Source: Candidatus Peregrinibacteria bacterium (GTDB lineage: Bacteria; Patescibacteriota; Gracilibacteria; CAIRYL01; GCA-016699755). From it: DNA of 64,000 nt. How positions within the stretch are numbered: position 1 is the first letter of the stretch; each line of letters begins with the position of its first letter. Positions 25,644 to 34,500 of this stretch are shown here, piece by piece. Where the stretch lies: the NCBI GenBank assembly GCA_016699755.1, contig CP065009.1:558001-622000 (forward strand), given 5' to 3'. The notes below the pieces were generated by a model. The model ran no database searches. It worked only from the letters and a program-made list of their open reading frames with translations, and was not told the origin of the DNA. A program made the position numbers and the translations under genes.

Positions 25644-25719
25644 AGGGGTGTAGCTCAGTTGGTAGAGCACCGGTCTCCAAAACCGGGTGTCACGGGTTCA
25701 AGTCCTGTCACCCCTGCCA
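25644..25719 (+). tRNA. trnW: tRNA-Trp (anticodon CCA)
   Basis: All four arms fold: acceptor AGGGGTG with CACCCCT, D arm GCTC/GAGC, anticodon stem CCGGT/ACCGG with loop CTCCAAA (anticodon CCA), T arm ACGGG-TTCAAGT-CCTGT. Discriminator G and an encoded CCA end. The CCA anticodon reads only UGG, consistent with UGA being a stop in this genome. Confidence 0.96.
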
Positions 25720-25785
25720 AAAAACTTTTGATTCCAGACGCATATAATCCAAAAAAAATCTGTCTTCCCCATCTCAAATATGTCT

Positions 25786-26406
25786 TCATTTTTTGGAGAG
25801 ACTTATTTCTGCAAAATTCTCCAGTAAAATTTTCTTGAGCAAGGCTTCTCCAGCTTTTCCCGATTTTTCGGGATGAAACTGCACTCCTAAAATATTTCCC
25901 TTTTGAACTGATGAACAAAAAATGTGTCCATTATAATTCGTAGTGGCAAAAATATTCTCTTTTTCTTTTGGGTCGCAGTAGTAGGAATGGACGAAATAGA
26001 AATCTTCATCCTTCTCAGCCTCCGTTGTTGTATCGGACAAAAAAGAAACCGTGTTCCAGCCCGTGTGGGGGATAATTCCTACTTTTCGATCATCAAATTG
26101 TCGAACAGTTCCCTGTAATATTCCTAAACATTCCGTTACTCCTTCTTCTGAAAAATCGAAGAGGAGTTGCATACCTACACAAATGGCAACAATTGGCTGA
26201 GAAGTTTTCTGCAAAAACGTGTCGAGTTTTCTCTCACGAAGTGATGCCATGCAAGAAGTGGCATGTCCGACTCCGGGAAAAAGAATTTTGTCTGCTTCTG
26301 CAAGTTTTTGCGGATCTGTGGAAATAAAAAAAGGGATACCAAGACGTGTGAGTGCATTTTCCACAGATTTGAGATTGCCGGCGGAGTATTCGAGAACACC
26401 AATCAT
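25786..26406 (-). CDS. hisH: Imidazole glycerol phosphate synthase, glutaminase subunit
   Basis: 206 residues, class I glutamine amidotransferase. Supplies ammonia to HisF. The nucleophile is in AICVGMQLLF, and the His-Glu pair in VQFHPEKSG; the N-terminal YSAGNLKSVENAL is HisH-specific and excludes PdxT or PabA. Last gene of the minus-strand string, 10 bp after hisB. hisF, its obligate partner, is not in the window. Confidence 0.93.
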   Translation of the reverse strand: MIGVLEYSAGNLKSVENALTRLGIPFFISTDPQKLAEADKILFPGVGHATSCMASLRERKLDTFLQKTSQPIVAICVGMQLLFDFSEEGVTECLGILQGTVRQFDDRKVGIIPHTGWNTVSFLSDTTTEAEKDEDFYFVHSYYCDPKEKENIFATTNYNGHIFCSSVQKGNILGVQFHPEKSGKAGEALLKKILLENFAEISLSKK

Positions 26407-26416
26407 ATTTGGAAAA

Positions 26417-27529
26417 TTATAGAACTCCTTTTGTCGAAGGAATTGCTGTTGAAGAACAATTCACAGCATCTTTCAGACAACGCGCAAAACCTTTAAAACC
26501 AGCCTCCACCATGTGATGAGTGTTTTCCCCAGAAAGTATTATGTGAAGAGTTATTTTTGCCGCATCAGCAAAACTCCGAAAAAAGTGAGAAACCATTTCT
26601 GTCGGAAAATCACCCACAAATTCACGAGAAAAATCTGCAGAAAAAACGAGAAAAGGACGACCAGAGAGATCGACAGAAATCTCTGCTTTTGCCTCGTCCA
26701 TAGGAAGAATGCGCTCCCAAGCATATCGCTCAATTCCTCTTGCGTCCCCCAGCGCTTTTCGAAACGCTTCTCCCAGAACAATAGCGACATCTTCTACAGT
26801 GTGGTGTTCGTCAATATCCAAATCTCCTTTTGCGGAGAGCGTCACATCCATTCCTCCGTGTCGAGCAAGTTGCTCAAGCATGTGATCGAAAAATCGAATC
26901 CCAGTAGAAATATCATATTTTCCAGAACCATCAATGTTCAGTAGTACTGATATTTCTGTTTCGTTTGTTTTTCGAGTTACATTTGCTGTTCGAGGGCTTT
27001 TGAGTACCTGTTCGGCAATTTCTTCCCAAGTTATCCCCTCCCCTTTTTCATATTGCACAACATTTTCCAAAAAGGCAGCGGAACGGAGCAAAAAGCCAGA
27101 AACGCCAATATTTTTTGCAAATTCTATATCTGTTTTTCGATCACCAATCAGAAGCGAGCGAGAAAGATTAATATCGGGATGCTTCCGAAAAAATGCATCA
27201 AAAAGTGCTGTATTCGGTTTTCGACAGAAACATTTTTCTTCTGGAAGATGCGAACAGCAGAGTTCATCACAGAAGAAAATTCCTTCACTCGCTAAAATAT
27301 CAAATATTTTCTGATTTATTTTCTTGTAATTTTCAAGAGGATTTTGATGACTTCCTAGTCCATCTTGATTCGTAACCATAACGAGAAGGTATCCGGCAGA
27401 AGAAAACTTTTTGAGCGCAGAGAGAGTTCCTGGGAGAAAATAAAGCTCCTCTAGAGTATTTATCTGGTGCGTTTTTGGAGGTTCCCAGAGTAATGTCCCA
27501 TCCCGATCAATAAAGAGAACCTTTTTCAT
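26417..27529 (-). CDS. hisB: Bifunctional histidinol-phosphatase / imidazoleglycerol-phosphate dehydratase
   Basis: 370 residues with both domains. Residues 1-160: HAD-type phosphatase with DRDGTLLW, VTNQDGLG and a Zn-binding loop CSHLPEEKCFCRKP. Residues 175-370: dehydratase with IRFFDHMLEQLARHGG, DEHHTVEDVAIVLG and the second metal block HHMVEAGFKGFARCLKDA. It performs two non-consecutive steps of histidine synthesis. The fused form is best known from enterobacteria and is not universal. Its ATG overlaps the hisD stop. Confidence 0.95.
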   Translation of the reverse strand: MKKVLFIDRDGTLLWEPPKTHQINTLEELYFLPGTLSALKKFSSAGYLLVMVTNQDGLGSHQNPLENYKKINQKIFDILASEGIFFCDELCCSHLPEEKCFCRKPNTALFDAFFRKHPDINLSRSLLIGDRKTDIEFAKNIGVSGFLLRSAAFLENVVQYEKGEGITWEEIAEQVLKSPRTANVTRKTNETEISVLLNIDGSGKYDISTGIRFFDHMLEQLARHGGMDVTLSAKGDLDIDEHHTVEDVAIVLGEAFRKALGDARGIERYAWERILPMDEAKAEISVDLSGRPFLVFSADFSREFVGDFPTEMVSHFFRSFADAAKITLHIILSGENTHHMVEAGFKGFARCLKDAVNCSSTAIPSTKGVL

Positions 27530-28827
27530 GAAGTAAGGCGCAAAAGAACAGCATTTTTATGGGCATCGAGTCCTTCTACATCAGCAAGAGCTTCTACAAT
27601 CGGAGCAAGCTCCAAAAGCCCATCATTTCTTACTTCTTGAAACTGAAGAGTTTTTACAAAAGTCTCCACACCTACCGGAGAAGAAAATCGAACGGCTCGA
27701 CCTGTAGGAAGAGTGTGATTCGTACCAGTTGCATAGTCGCCTAGAGGAACGGAAGTGAGATGTCCCAAAAAAATAGATCCCGCGTTGGTTATTTTTTGAA
27801 ATATTCGTTCTGGAAATTCGGTACAAATATGAAGATGTTCTGCTCCGTATTCATTGGCAAACAAAATCATTTCTTCTTCAGAAGAAACAAGAAGAATACC
27901 ATTGTATCCATTTTGAAATGCTTTTTCGATAATTTTTTTTCTTCCGCATTTTGAAAGTTGTTGCGCCAACTCACACTGAACACTTTCTGCCAAGTGGTGA
28001 GAAGAAGTGACAAGTGGCATGCAAGAATCTACGCCGTGTTCACAGCGCGCAAGAATATCTGCCGCTAGCCATTTCGCATTTGCGGTTTCATCCGCAAGAA
28101 GAAGTCCCTCACTTGGACCAGCAATTATATCGATTCCCACCTCTCCAAACACACATTGTTTTGCCGCCTGCACCCACGGAGAACCAGGTCCGGCAATTTT
28201 ATCTACTGAAGCGATGGATTCCGTTCCATACGCCATGGCAGCAATAGCGGCAATTCCTCCCACACGATAGATTTCATCAGCACCGGCAATATCTGCCGCT
28301 ACAATAATTTCGGGATGAAGTCCTGTTGGTGGAAAAAAGACGGCAATCCGAGGAACTTCCGCACATTTTGCAGCGATAGTGAGAAGCTGTGCTGTTGAAG
28401 GGAGTGGAGCCGATCCTGCTGGAACGTAAAGCCCAATAGAAGCCATGGAAACTTTTTTGCACCCGACCCGAACTCCAGAAGTTGTTTCCATTTCCCACTG
28501 ACGATCTGCAAAAACACGCCTTGCCTGCTCTCCATGAAACGCCCTCGAAAGAGCAATCTGTTTTTGAAGCACTTCAAGCGTTTCAGAAGGAAGTGCCTCG
28601 TATGCTCTTTTAATGTCTACAGGAGAAACACGAAGATTTTCTAGGGAAAACTGAGGATCATCAAACTGGCGTATATATTCAAGAAGAGCGGAATCCCTTT
28701 TTTTTTGAATACGATGAATCCACTCTTTTGTTTTTTCCATAACCGAATCAATATCTGCCTGTGATCTCCGAAAAAATCGGATTCTCGCCTCTCCCACAAG
28801 TTCGTTATTAGACAAAAGAGGAATCAT
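27526..28827 (-). CDS. hisD: Histidinol dehydrogenase
   Basis: 433 residues. Zn-dependent, NAD-linked four-electron oxidation of histidinol to histidine, the last step. Clear blocks: YVPAGSAPLPSTAQLLTIA, VDKIAGPGSPWV, IDIIAGPSEGLLLAD, EHLHICTEFPE (catalytic Glu-His), and GDYATGTNHTLPTGRAVRF. Full length. Both ends overlap neighbours by 4 bp (hisC upstream, hisB downstream). Confidence 0.96.
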   Translation of the reverse strand: MIPLLSNNELVGEARIRFFRRSQADIDSVMEKTKEWIHRIQKKRDSALLEYIRQFDDPQFSLENLRVSPVDIKRAYEALPSETLEVLQKQIALSRAFHGEQARRVFADRQWEMETTSGVRVGCKKVSMASIGLYVPAGSAPLPSTAQLLTIAAKCAEVPRIAVFFPPTGLHPEIIVAADIAGADEIYRVGGIAAIAAMAYGTESIASVDKIAGPGSPWVQAAKQCVFGEVGIDIIAGPSEGLLLADETANAKWLAADILARCEHGVDSCMPLVTSSHHLAESVQCELAQQLSKCGRKKIIEKAFQNGYNGILLVSSEEEMILFANEYGAEHLHICTEFPERIFQKITNAGSIFLGHLTSVPLGDYATGTNHTLPTGRAVRFSSPVGVETFVKTLQFQEVRNDGLLELAPIVEALADVEGLDAHKNAVLLRLTS

Positions 28828-29882
28828 ATTTTCGTTAAAAAAACAGAAAGTGTTTTAAGAAGAAGAGTGTTTTCCTCTGGAGAACCAATTGAAATCCGAA
28901 GACACCCATTAAGACGCGGAACGTGAGAGAAATTGCGCACCACAATACCAACAGAAAGGAGATACTGAAAAACACCTTCTGAATCGGAAAATTGAATAAG
29001 GAGACTATTACTATCACTCGGAAATATCTTAAGCACATTTGAAAAACGAGCAAGCTCACGGAAAAGACGATTTCGCTCCAAAAGAATGGTCTCTTGCTCC
29101 TGCAAAAAACGAGAAGGATCTGCGAGTCGAGCCAACACATATTTCGCCGTAAGCACGTTGATATGGTATGGCATTTTTATCCGAAAAAGGAGACTTGTCA
29201 TCTCTGAAGACGAAAAACACATTCCAAGACGAACTCCTGCCATTCCCCATGCTTTAGAAAAGGTTTGTGTAATAGCAAGCCGAGGGAATTCCGAAAGCCG
29301 AGGAAGAAAACTCTTTGCTGGACAAAAATCGATATATGCTTCATCGAGAACAGCAATCCCCTGAAATTCCCGAAGAATTTTTTCAATTCTTTTGGAACTC
29401 ATAGCGTTTCCCGTGGGATTGTTGGGCGAGCAGAGGAAGAGAATTTTTGCCTTTTTTGCCTCTGCTAGTATTCGAGAAACATCAAGATCAAAAGCATCAT
29501 CAAGAGGAAGAGAAATATGAGAGACATCATTCATATCCGCTACAACCCGATACATTCCAAAGGTAGGAGAACAAAAGACAATGGCATCTTTTTTGGGAAT
29601 ACAAAAAATACGTGTAAGCGCATCGAGTATTTCATCTGATCCGTTTCCCAAGGCAATGTTTTCTGGAAGCACCGTACAAGAAAACTGCTCCGATTTTTGA
29701 CGAGCAATTTTTTCCACGAGTTCTTTTTGAGTGGGATCGGGATAGCGATTGGTGATATTGTCGCCGAAAGGATTTTCGTTGGTATCTAAATAGACACACG
29801 CTTTTCCAGAAAACTCTGATTTTCCCGAGGAATAAGAAGTAAGGCGCAAAATATTTGGTCGAACGAGAGAAGAGAGGTCCAT
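28824..29882 (-). CDS. hisC: Histidinol-phosphate aminotransferase
   Basis: 352 residues, fold-type I PLP enzyme. Transaminates imidazole acetol phosphate with glutamate. Seen: LDTNENPFGDN, ALGNGSDEILDALTRIF, FLCSPNNPTGNAM, VLDEAYIDF and the PLP-lysine motif TFSKAWGMAGVRLGM. It begins 2 bp after the HAD gene ahead of it and overlaps hisD by 4 bp, so it is part of the same transcript. Confidence 0.95.
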   Translation of the reverse strand: MDLSSLVRPNILRLTSYSSGKSEFSGKACVYLDTNENPFGDNITNRYPDPTQKELVEKIARQKSEQFSCTVLPENIALGNGSDEILDALTRIFCIPKKDAIVFCSPTFGMYRVVADMNDVSHISLPLDDAFDLDVSRILAEAKKAKILFLCSPNNPTGNAMSSKRIEKILREFQGIAVLDEAYIDFCPAKSFLPRLSEFPRLAITQTFSKAWGMAGVRLGMCFSSSEMTSLLFRIKMPYHINVLTAKYVLARLADPSRFLQEQETILLERNRLFRELARFSNVLKIFPSDSNSLLIQFSDSEGVFQYLLSVGIVVRNFSHVPRLNGCLRISIGSPEENTLLLKTLSVFLTKI

Positions 29883-29884
29883 GC

Positions 29885-30562
29885 TTAAAAAAAGAGTTCT
29901 GAAAAATCGGAAAAGACAAAATCGGCAGGAGAAAGATCTTGCGATTTATTTCTTCCATTATCGTATGCACCAACAATCATTCCTGCACGTTTTCCGGCAA
30001 GAATGCCGTTATGAGAGTCTTCCAAAACAAGACACTCTTCTGGTGCAATACCCAATTTTTCCGCTGCCTTGAGGAAAATATCCGGTGCTGGTTTTCCTTT
30101 TCCATTCACGTCTGTTGCGGACACAATCGCCCCAAAATGATGAGTGATATTGTTCTGCATAAGAGCGGTTTCTACCCACTCTCGTTCCGAAGCACTCGCC
30201 AGGGCAGAGGGAATTCGAGAAGTGACATGTTCCAAAAATGCTAACGCGCCAGGCATGAGCGAAACGGTTTTGTAGATTTCTTCATTCACAAACGAAACAC
30301 GACGACTTCGAAATACTTCGTACGATTCTGGCATATTGCGGGTTTCGGAGAGTATTTCGTATACTCCCAAAATGCTCGATCCGTGAAATTGCGCATAAAG
30401 TGATCCGCTGGGATCAACAGCGTATTCGCGGAGAAACTCTTTGTCGGCAGAAATCCACGCATCATACGAATCGACGAGCACGCCATCCATATCAAAGAGA
30501 ATTGCGGAAAATTCCGACAGAGAAGAATGTGTTTTTAAAGATGCAAACGGAAAAAGAGGCAT
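29885..30562 (-). CDS. HAD-superfamily phosphatase, beta-phosphoglucomutase-like (copy 1)
   Basis: 225 residues. HAD motif I is ILFDMDGVLVDSYDAW, motif II ALASAS, motif III Lys in GKGKPAPDIF and motif IV LEDSHNGILAGKRAG, with a helical cap between I and II. Substrate unknown: sugar phosphates are usual for this subfamily. An ATG overlapping the last base of the previous gene's stop and a 2-bp gap to hisC tie it to the his operon. It is paralogous to the next gene, sharing a near-identical block (see findings). Confidence 0.88.
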   Translation of the reverse strand: MPLFPFASLKTHSSLSEFSAILFDMDGVLVDSYDAWISADKEFLREYAVDPSGSLYAQFHGSSILGVYEILSETRNMPESYEVFRSRRVSFVNEEIYKTVSLMPGALAFLEHVTSRIPSALASASEREWVETALMQNNITHHFGAIVSATDVNGKGKPAPDIFLKAAEKLGIAPEECLVLEDSHNGILAGKRAGMIVGAYDNGRNKSQDLSPADFVFSDFSELFF

Positions 30563-31191
30563 CAGAATAACAGAGAAGAAAAATCGGAAAAAACAGCATC
30601 AGCGCGAGAAAGATCTTGATCTCTATTTGCTTCGGAAGAAAGAGCATATACCGTCATTTTTGCATTTTTTGCCGCCACAATTCCCACTTTGGTATCTTCT
30701 AAAACAAGACACTCTTCTGGTGCGATGCCCAATTTTTCCGCCGCTTTGAGGAAAATATCCGGTGCTGGTTTTCCACGATGTCCAACATCATCGGCGGTTA
30801 CCACGGCAGAAAAAAAGTGTCCGATTTGGTGGTGTAAAAATACCGCATCAATCGCTTCTCGAACAGAAGAGGTTCCAATAGCAAGCGGAGTTTTTAGAGA
30901 AATTCGCTCCAAAAATTCTCGAACACCAATCATCAGTGGCGCTTTTGGAAAAATTTCTTCCAAACTATAGCGAATACGGAACGCGCGAAATTCCTCAAAA
31001 GACATGGAGAGTTGATATCGCTCTCGCAAAAGTTCGTATACTCCCAAATGCCCCTTCCCCTGATACTCAGGTGAAGCATCTTGATATTTAGGAAACATCT
31101 TTGAAAAATGGAGAATGTCTTGCGATTTCCAAAGCGGTTCGGAGTTAATGAGTACGCCATCCATATCAAAAATAATCGCGGAAAATTTCAT
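30562..31191 (-). CDS. HAD-superfamily phosphatase, beta-phosphoglucomutase-like (copy 2)
   Basis: 209 residues. Motif I IIFDMDGVLINSEPLW, motif II AIGTSS, Lys in HRGKPAPDIF, motif IV LEDTKVGIVAAKNAK. Same subfamily and same cap length class as the adjoining copy, but divergent outside the C-terminal half of the core. Starts inside the smr stop (ATGA) and its stop touches the next ATG (TAATG). Role unknown; the bifunctional hisB already provides histidinol phosphatase. Confidence 0.88.
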   Translation of the reverse strand: MKFSAIIFDMDGVLINSEPLWKSQDILHFSKMFPKYQDASPEYQGKGHLGVYELLRERYQLSMSFEEFRAFRIRYSLEEIFPKAPLMIGVREFLERISLKTPLAIGTSSVREAIDAVFLHHQIGHFFSAVVTADDVGHRGKPAPDIFLKAAEKLGIAPEECLVLEDTKVGIVAAKNAKMTVYALSSEANRDQDLSRADAVFSDFSSLLF

Positions 31192-31547
31192 TGTAAAAAC
31201 AGAATATCAAAAATCCCATCCCCTTCTTCAACCGAAAACAAAAATCCACGCGCTTTTTCTTGGAGAAGAAATTGCTTTATTTCGAGAAAGAGAATGGAAA
31301 ACCCAGCGAGAGATTTTCTTCCGTGTCCGGTAATAATGCGGACTTTAAGAAGTTTTTCTTGACGACACTGCCGTAAAAAAAATACCGATTCCGAAAGTGC
31401 CTCTCGCACGAAAAATCCATGAAGATCGAGTTCTCGCTGTGGGTTTTGAGGGTATGGGATAGGACAATCGCCAAGATACTTTTCCCCTGCCATTTCCGGA
31501 GTAAGTTCCGGAGAATACTTTTTAAAAATTTCCTCTAAATCCATCAT
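31188..31547 (-). CDS. Smr-domain protein
   Basis: 119 residues. After a ~35-residue leader it has the Smr (MutS2 C-terminal) signature: RELDLHGFFVREALSE and the later VRIITGHGRKS. Standalone Smr domains can nick or bind branched DNA, and some act on mRNA of stalled ribosomes. Its start overlaps the stop of the macroglobulin gene and its end overlaps the HAD gene, so it is embedded in the operon. Confidence 0.85.
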   Translation of the reverse strand: MMDLEEIFKKYSPELTPEMAGEKYLGDCPIPYPQNPQRELDLHGFFVREALSESVFFLRQCRQEKLLKVRIITGHGRKSLAGFSILFLEIKQFLLQEKARGFLFSVEEGDGIFDILFLQ

Positions 31548-34500
31548 CGTGGTGCGGTCACTTCAAAAAGCCCTCCTGCCGTTCGTCCGAAAATCTCGGG
31601 AGCATCCATTTCTTCTGCTCGAGCTGGCGGATGAGCAAATGTTCCTTCGTGTGTCGCTCGAAGAAAGTAAGAATATGTATACACCCCTGGAGAAAGGTAT
31701 TCTGCGTAGAGCACTAATCGGTCATCACGAATTTCCGTATGTGTCCAAGGAGACCCCCATTGCCACGGATTCGCTGGTCTCATTTTTCCGGAAAACGCGG
31801 GTGTTTTCTCAGAAAAACCAATTCCCATAGTGCCTTCGGAAGAAAGTGGAATAATTGGCGGATTATTTTCGGAATTCAAACGCTGATCCGTTGTTTTGAG
31901 TGTGAAATTCACGATTTCCGTTCCTGCTGGAATAGGAACCTCTACTGCCACAAGGTGCCGATCGACTGGAGTAGAAATCGTAACTTCTCCCCGAAGCACT
32001 TCTCCACGCTCTGCGGTAGAAACCGATTCTGTTTGCGTATTATTTCCTTGGTGGAAGTATTCTCGGCGAATCCCAAGCCCTTCTTCTCGAGCAAGGATTT
32101 GTGCCGTTGGAAGAAAATATTTAAGAAGCATTTCGTAATAGAGCGTCCCCTCTCCTGTCTTCTTGAAGAATTCAATAGGAAGTCCTTCATGATGTGTCAC
32201 AATATCTTGAGTTCGTATTTTGACGGTATGAACATCAAAAAGAGTTTCGGAACTCATAGCGTACTCTTGAATCACTCGCCCATCGGCAATGACCTTTGCT
32301 TCATAATCGGCGAGATATTCTTTTGTAGAGTGAAGATAGGCAACAAGCGCGTTGAGTACCATAGCAGTCGAAGAGGTATCTCCCCATGAGCCATCTTTTC
32401 GAGAACGGAGAAGCCAGCGAACAATTCTAGAGAGAACAGGATTTTCGGCAGTTTTTGCGCCATTTTCTTCTTGTGCAATAAGTGCATTGAGAAAAGAAGC
32501 AGTCAAAAATGGCGCAGAGTTTCCGGCGGGACTCCATCCGCCTTCTGAAGCGAGAAACGATCCACGCGGATCTATTTCGAGTTGAGCAAGAAGCCCATCG
32601 GTTAACTCTGAAATAGCAGAGTGATTGACATCTCTGAGGAGGAGTGCTTGGAGAAGCGCAAGTTTTCCAGAAGTTGAAAGAAGTTTTTGATGATCTTTCT
32701 CAAGCAAAAATTCTTGAAGTGGAAGAATGTCAGATAATTCGGGGTTAAATGCAGAAAGCGCAAAAAGTGCTACCGCACGCTGATCTGCCTGATATGAATT
32801 TTCGAGCTCTCCTTTTGTTTCTACAAGATCCTGTTTCTGTAAATAGTACGATGTGAGAAACGAGAATGCGCGTTCTGGCACCGAACTCTCAAAGGAGATA
32901 TTATTCCGTTTCAGTATTGGGTATATCGCTAAAACACGGGCTGTTAGGTCTGGAGAAGTCTCTCGAGATCCCTCCCAATAGGCCCACCCACCATCAAAGC
33001 GCTGTAATTTTTCAAGCTTTGAAATAGATTCAGAAAGAGCGTTGGGCAATGAAATATGATTCCCTTGCGCGTCAAAAATTTTTGGCTCTGCAAGATGCCC
33101 GTTAAAACCAGGAAGAGAGGTTGCTTCTTGGTAGAGTACCATTCCCAAAACTCCGTCAGCAATGGAACCAGCAGAAGAGAAAGAAAAAGAGAGAATCGAC
33201 TGTAATCCACTCTCAAGATAATTCGCAATAGTCGCCGAAGTAGAAATAGTGAGCGATCCTAAATTTGGAAGAACATCTGACGAAAGACGAACTCCTTCTG
33301 TGCGAATTCCTTCAGAAACTGCTCCAGAAGTAGCGACTGCTTCAGGATGAGAAGGAGCAAGAATAGGAATTTCCGTATGAACACTATCACGAAGAGACTG
33401 AGAATTTGCTGTTATGGTGACGGAAAGATTTTTATCTGGATTTCCCGAAACACGAATAGGAAAGAGTATTTCCTGCTCTGTTCCTTTTGGAAGAGAAATC
33501 GAAGTTGCGTTTTTCTCTGCTGTTGCGTTTTCTGTTTCGAGAACGACAAATACCTCTTGATTAGATTCTGATTCGTTTCGTACATTTGCACGGAGAAAGA
33601 GAGTATCTCCTGTGCGTACAAAACGAGGAACTTGCGGACGAATAAGAAGAGGCTTCGAAACAGTAATTTCTTTCACCTTTTCTCCTACTCGAAATTTTGG
33701 GTCAATACCAATAACGAGAATATTCCAAGTTGTTAGATTATCTGGAAGAGGAATTTTGAGTTCTGTTTTTCCATTTTTATCTGTCTCAACAATGGCAGAA
33801 AAATATGCCGTATCTTTAAAATCGCTTCGGGGAGTTCCTTCAGGCGTAGAAGGAGCATACTCATCAAAAGCCATAGAAGAAGCCCCTGCAGTAGAAGGTG
33901 CCATTGCTTTTTCTGTCCGCACAAACATGGCATCTCCATCTGTTTTTGAAATCATCTTTTCTTTTGAAGGAAATTGAGCAATTTTCAAACTACTTATAAG
34001 CGTTTGAACAAAAGACATTCGTTCCCCGTAGAAAAAGGAAACAATGTTTTCTCGAACGGAATCAAACAAGGCGAGATTCGCCTTATCGGTAACAATAACG
34101 GCAAACTCTGCGCCTTCTTCAGATACAACAGAGAGGTGCATTATTTCCCCCGGAAGATAGCTTTCTTTATCAGTTTCAAGACGAATAGGAAGGAGTTTTT
34201 CTTCTGGAGAAACCGCAAGAGATAGCTCTCCCGTTGCAATAGCTGGTGAATCTCCAAACTCATGCCCTGTAAGAGAGATAATAATATTAGGAATCATATC
34301 TTCAGTAATTTTTACATCAATAGCATTCCCCATTTCGTCTCCTGAAAATGTTTGAAGCGAATGGAGAATATCTCGTTCTTGAGAGAGGAAATAGGTACTT
34401 GTTTCAGTGCGAAGTGGAGTTACAACAGAAATATGCGCCGTATCCCCCACTTTGTATTCACTCTTATCCGCTCGAAGATCAATACTCTGCTCCTCTAGGC

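Noticed and set aside
25655..25918. ORF antisense to tRNA-Trp encoding TGLEPVTPG-type peptide
   Set aside because: Classic translation artefact of a tRNA gene, overlapping the hisH 3' end.
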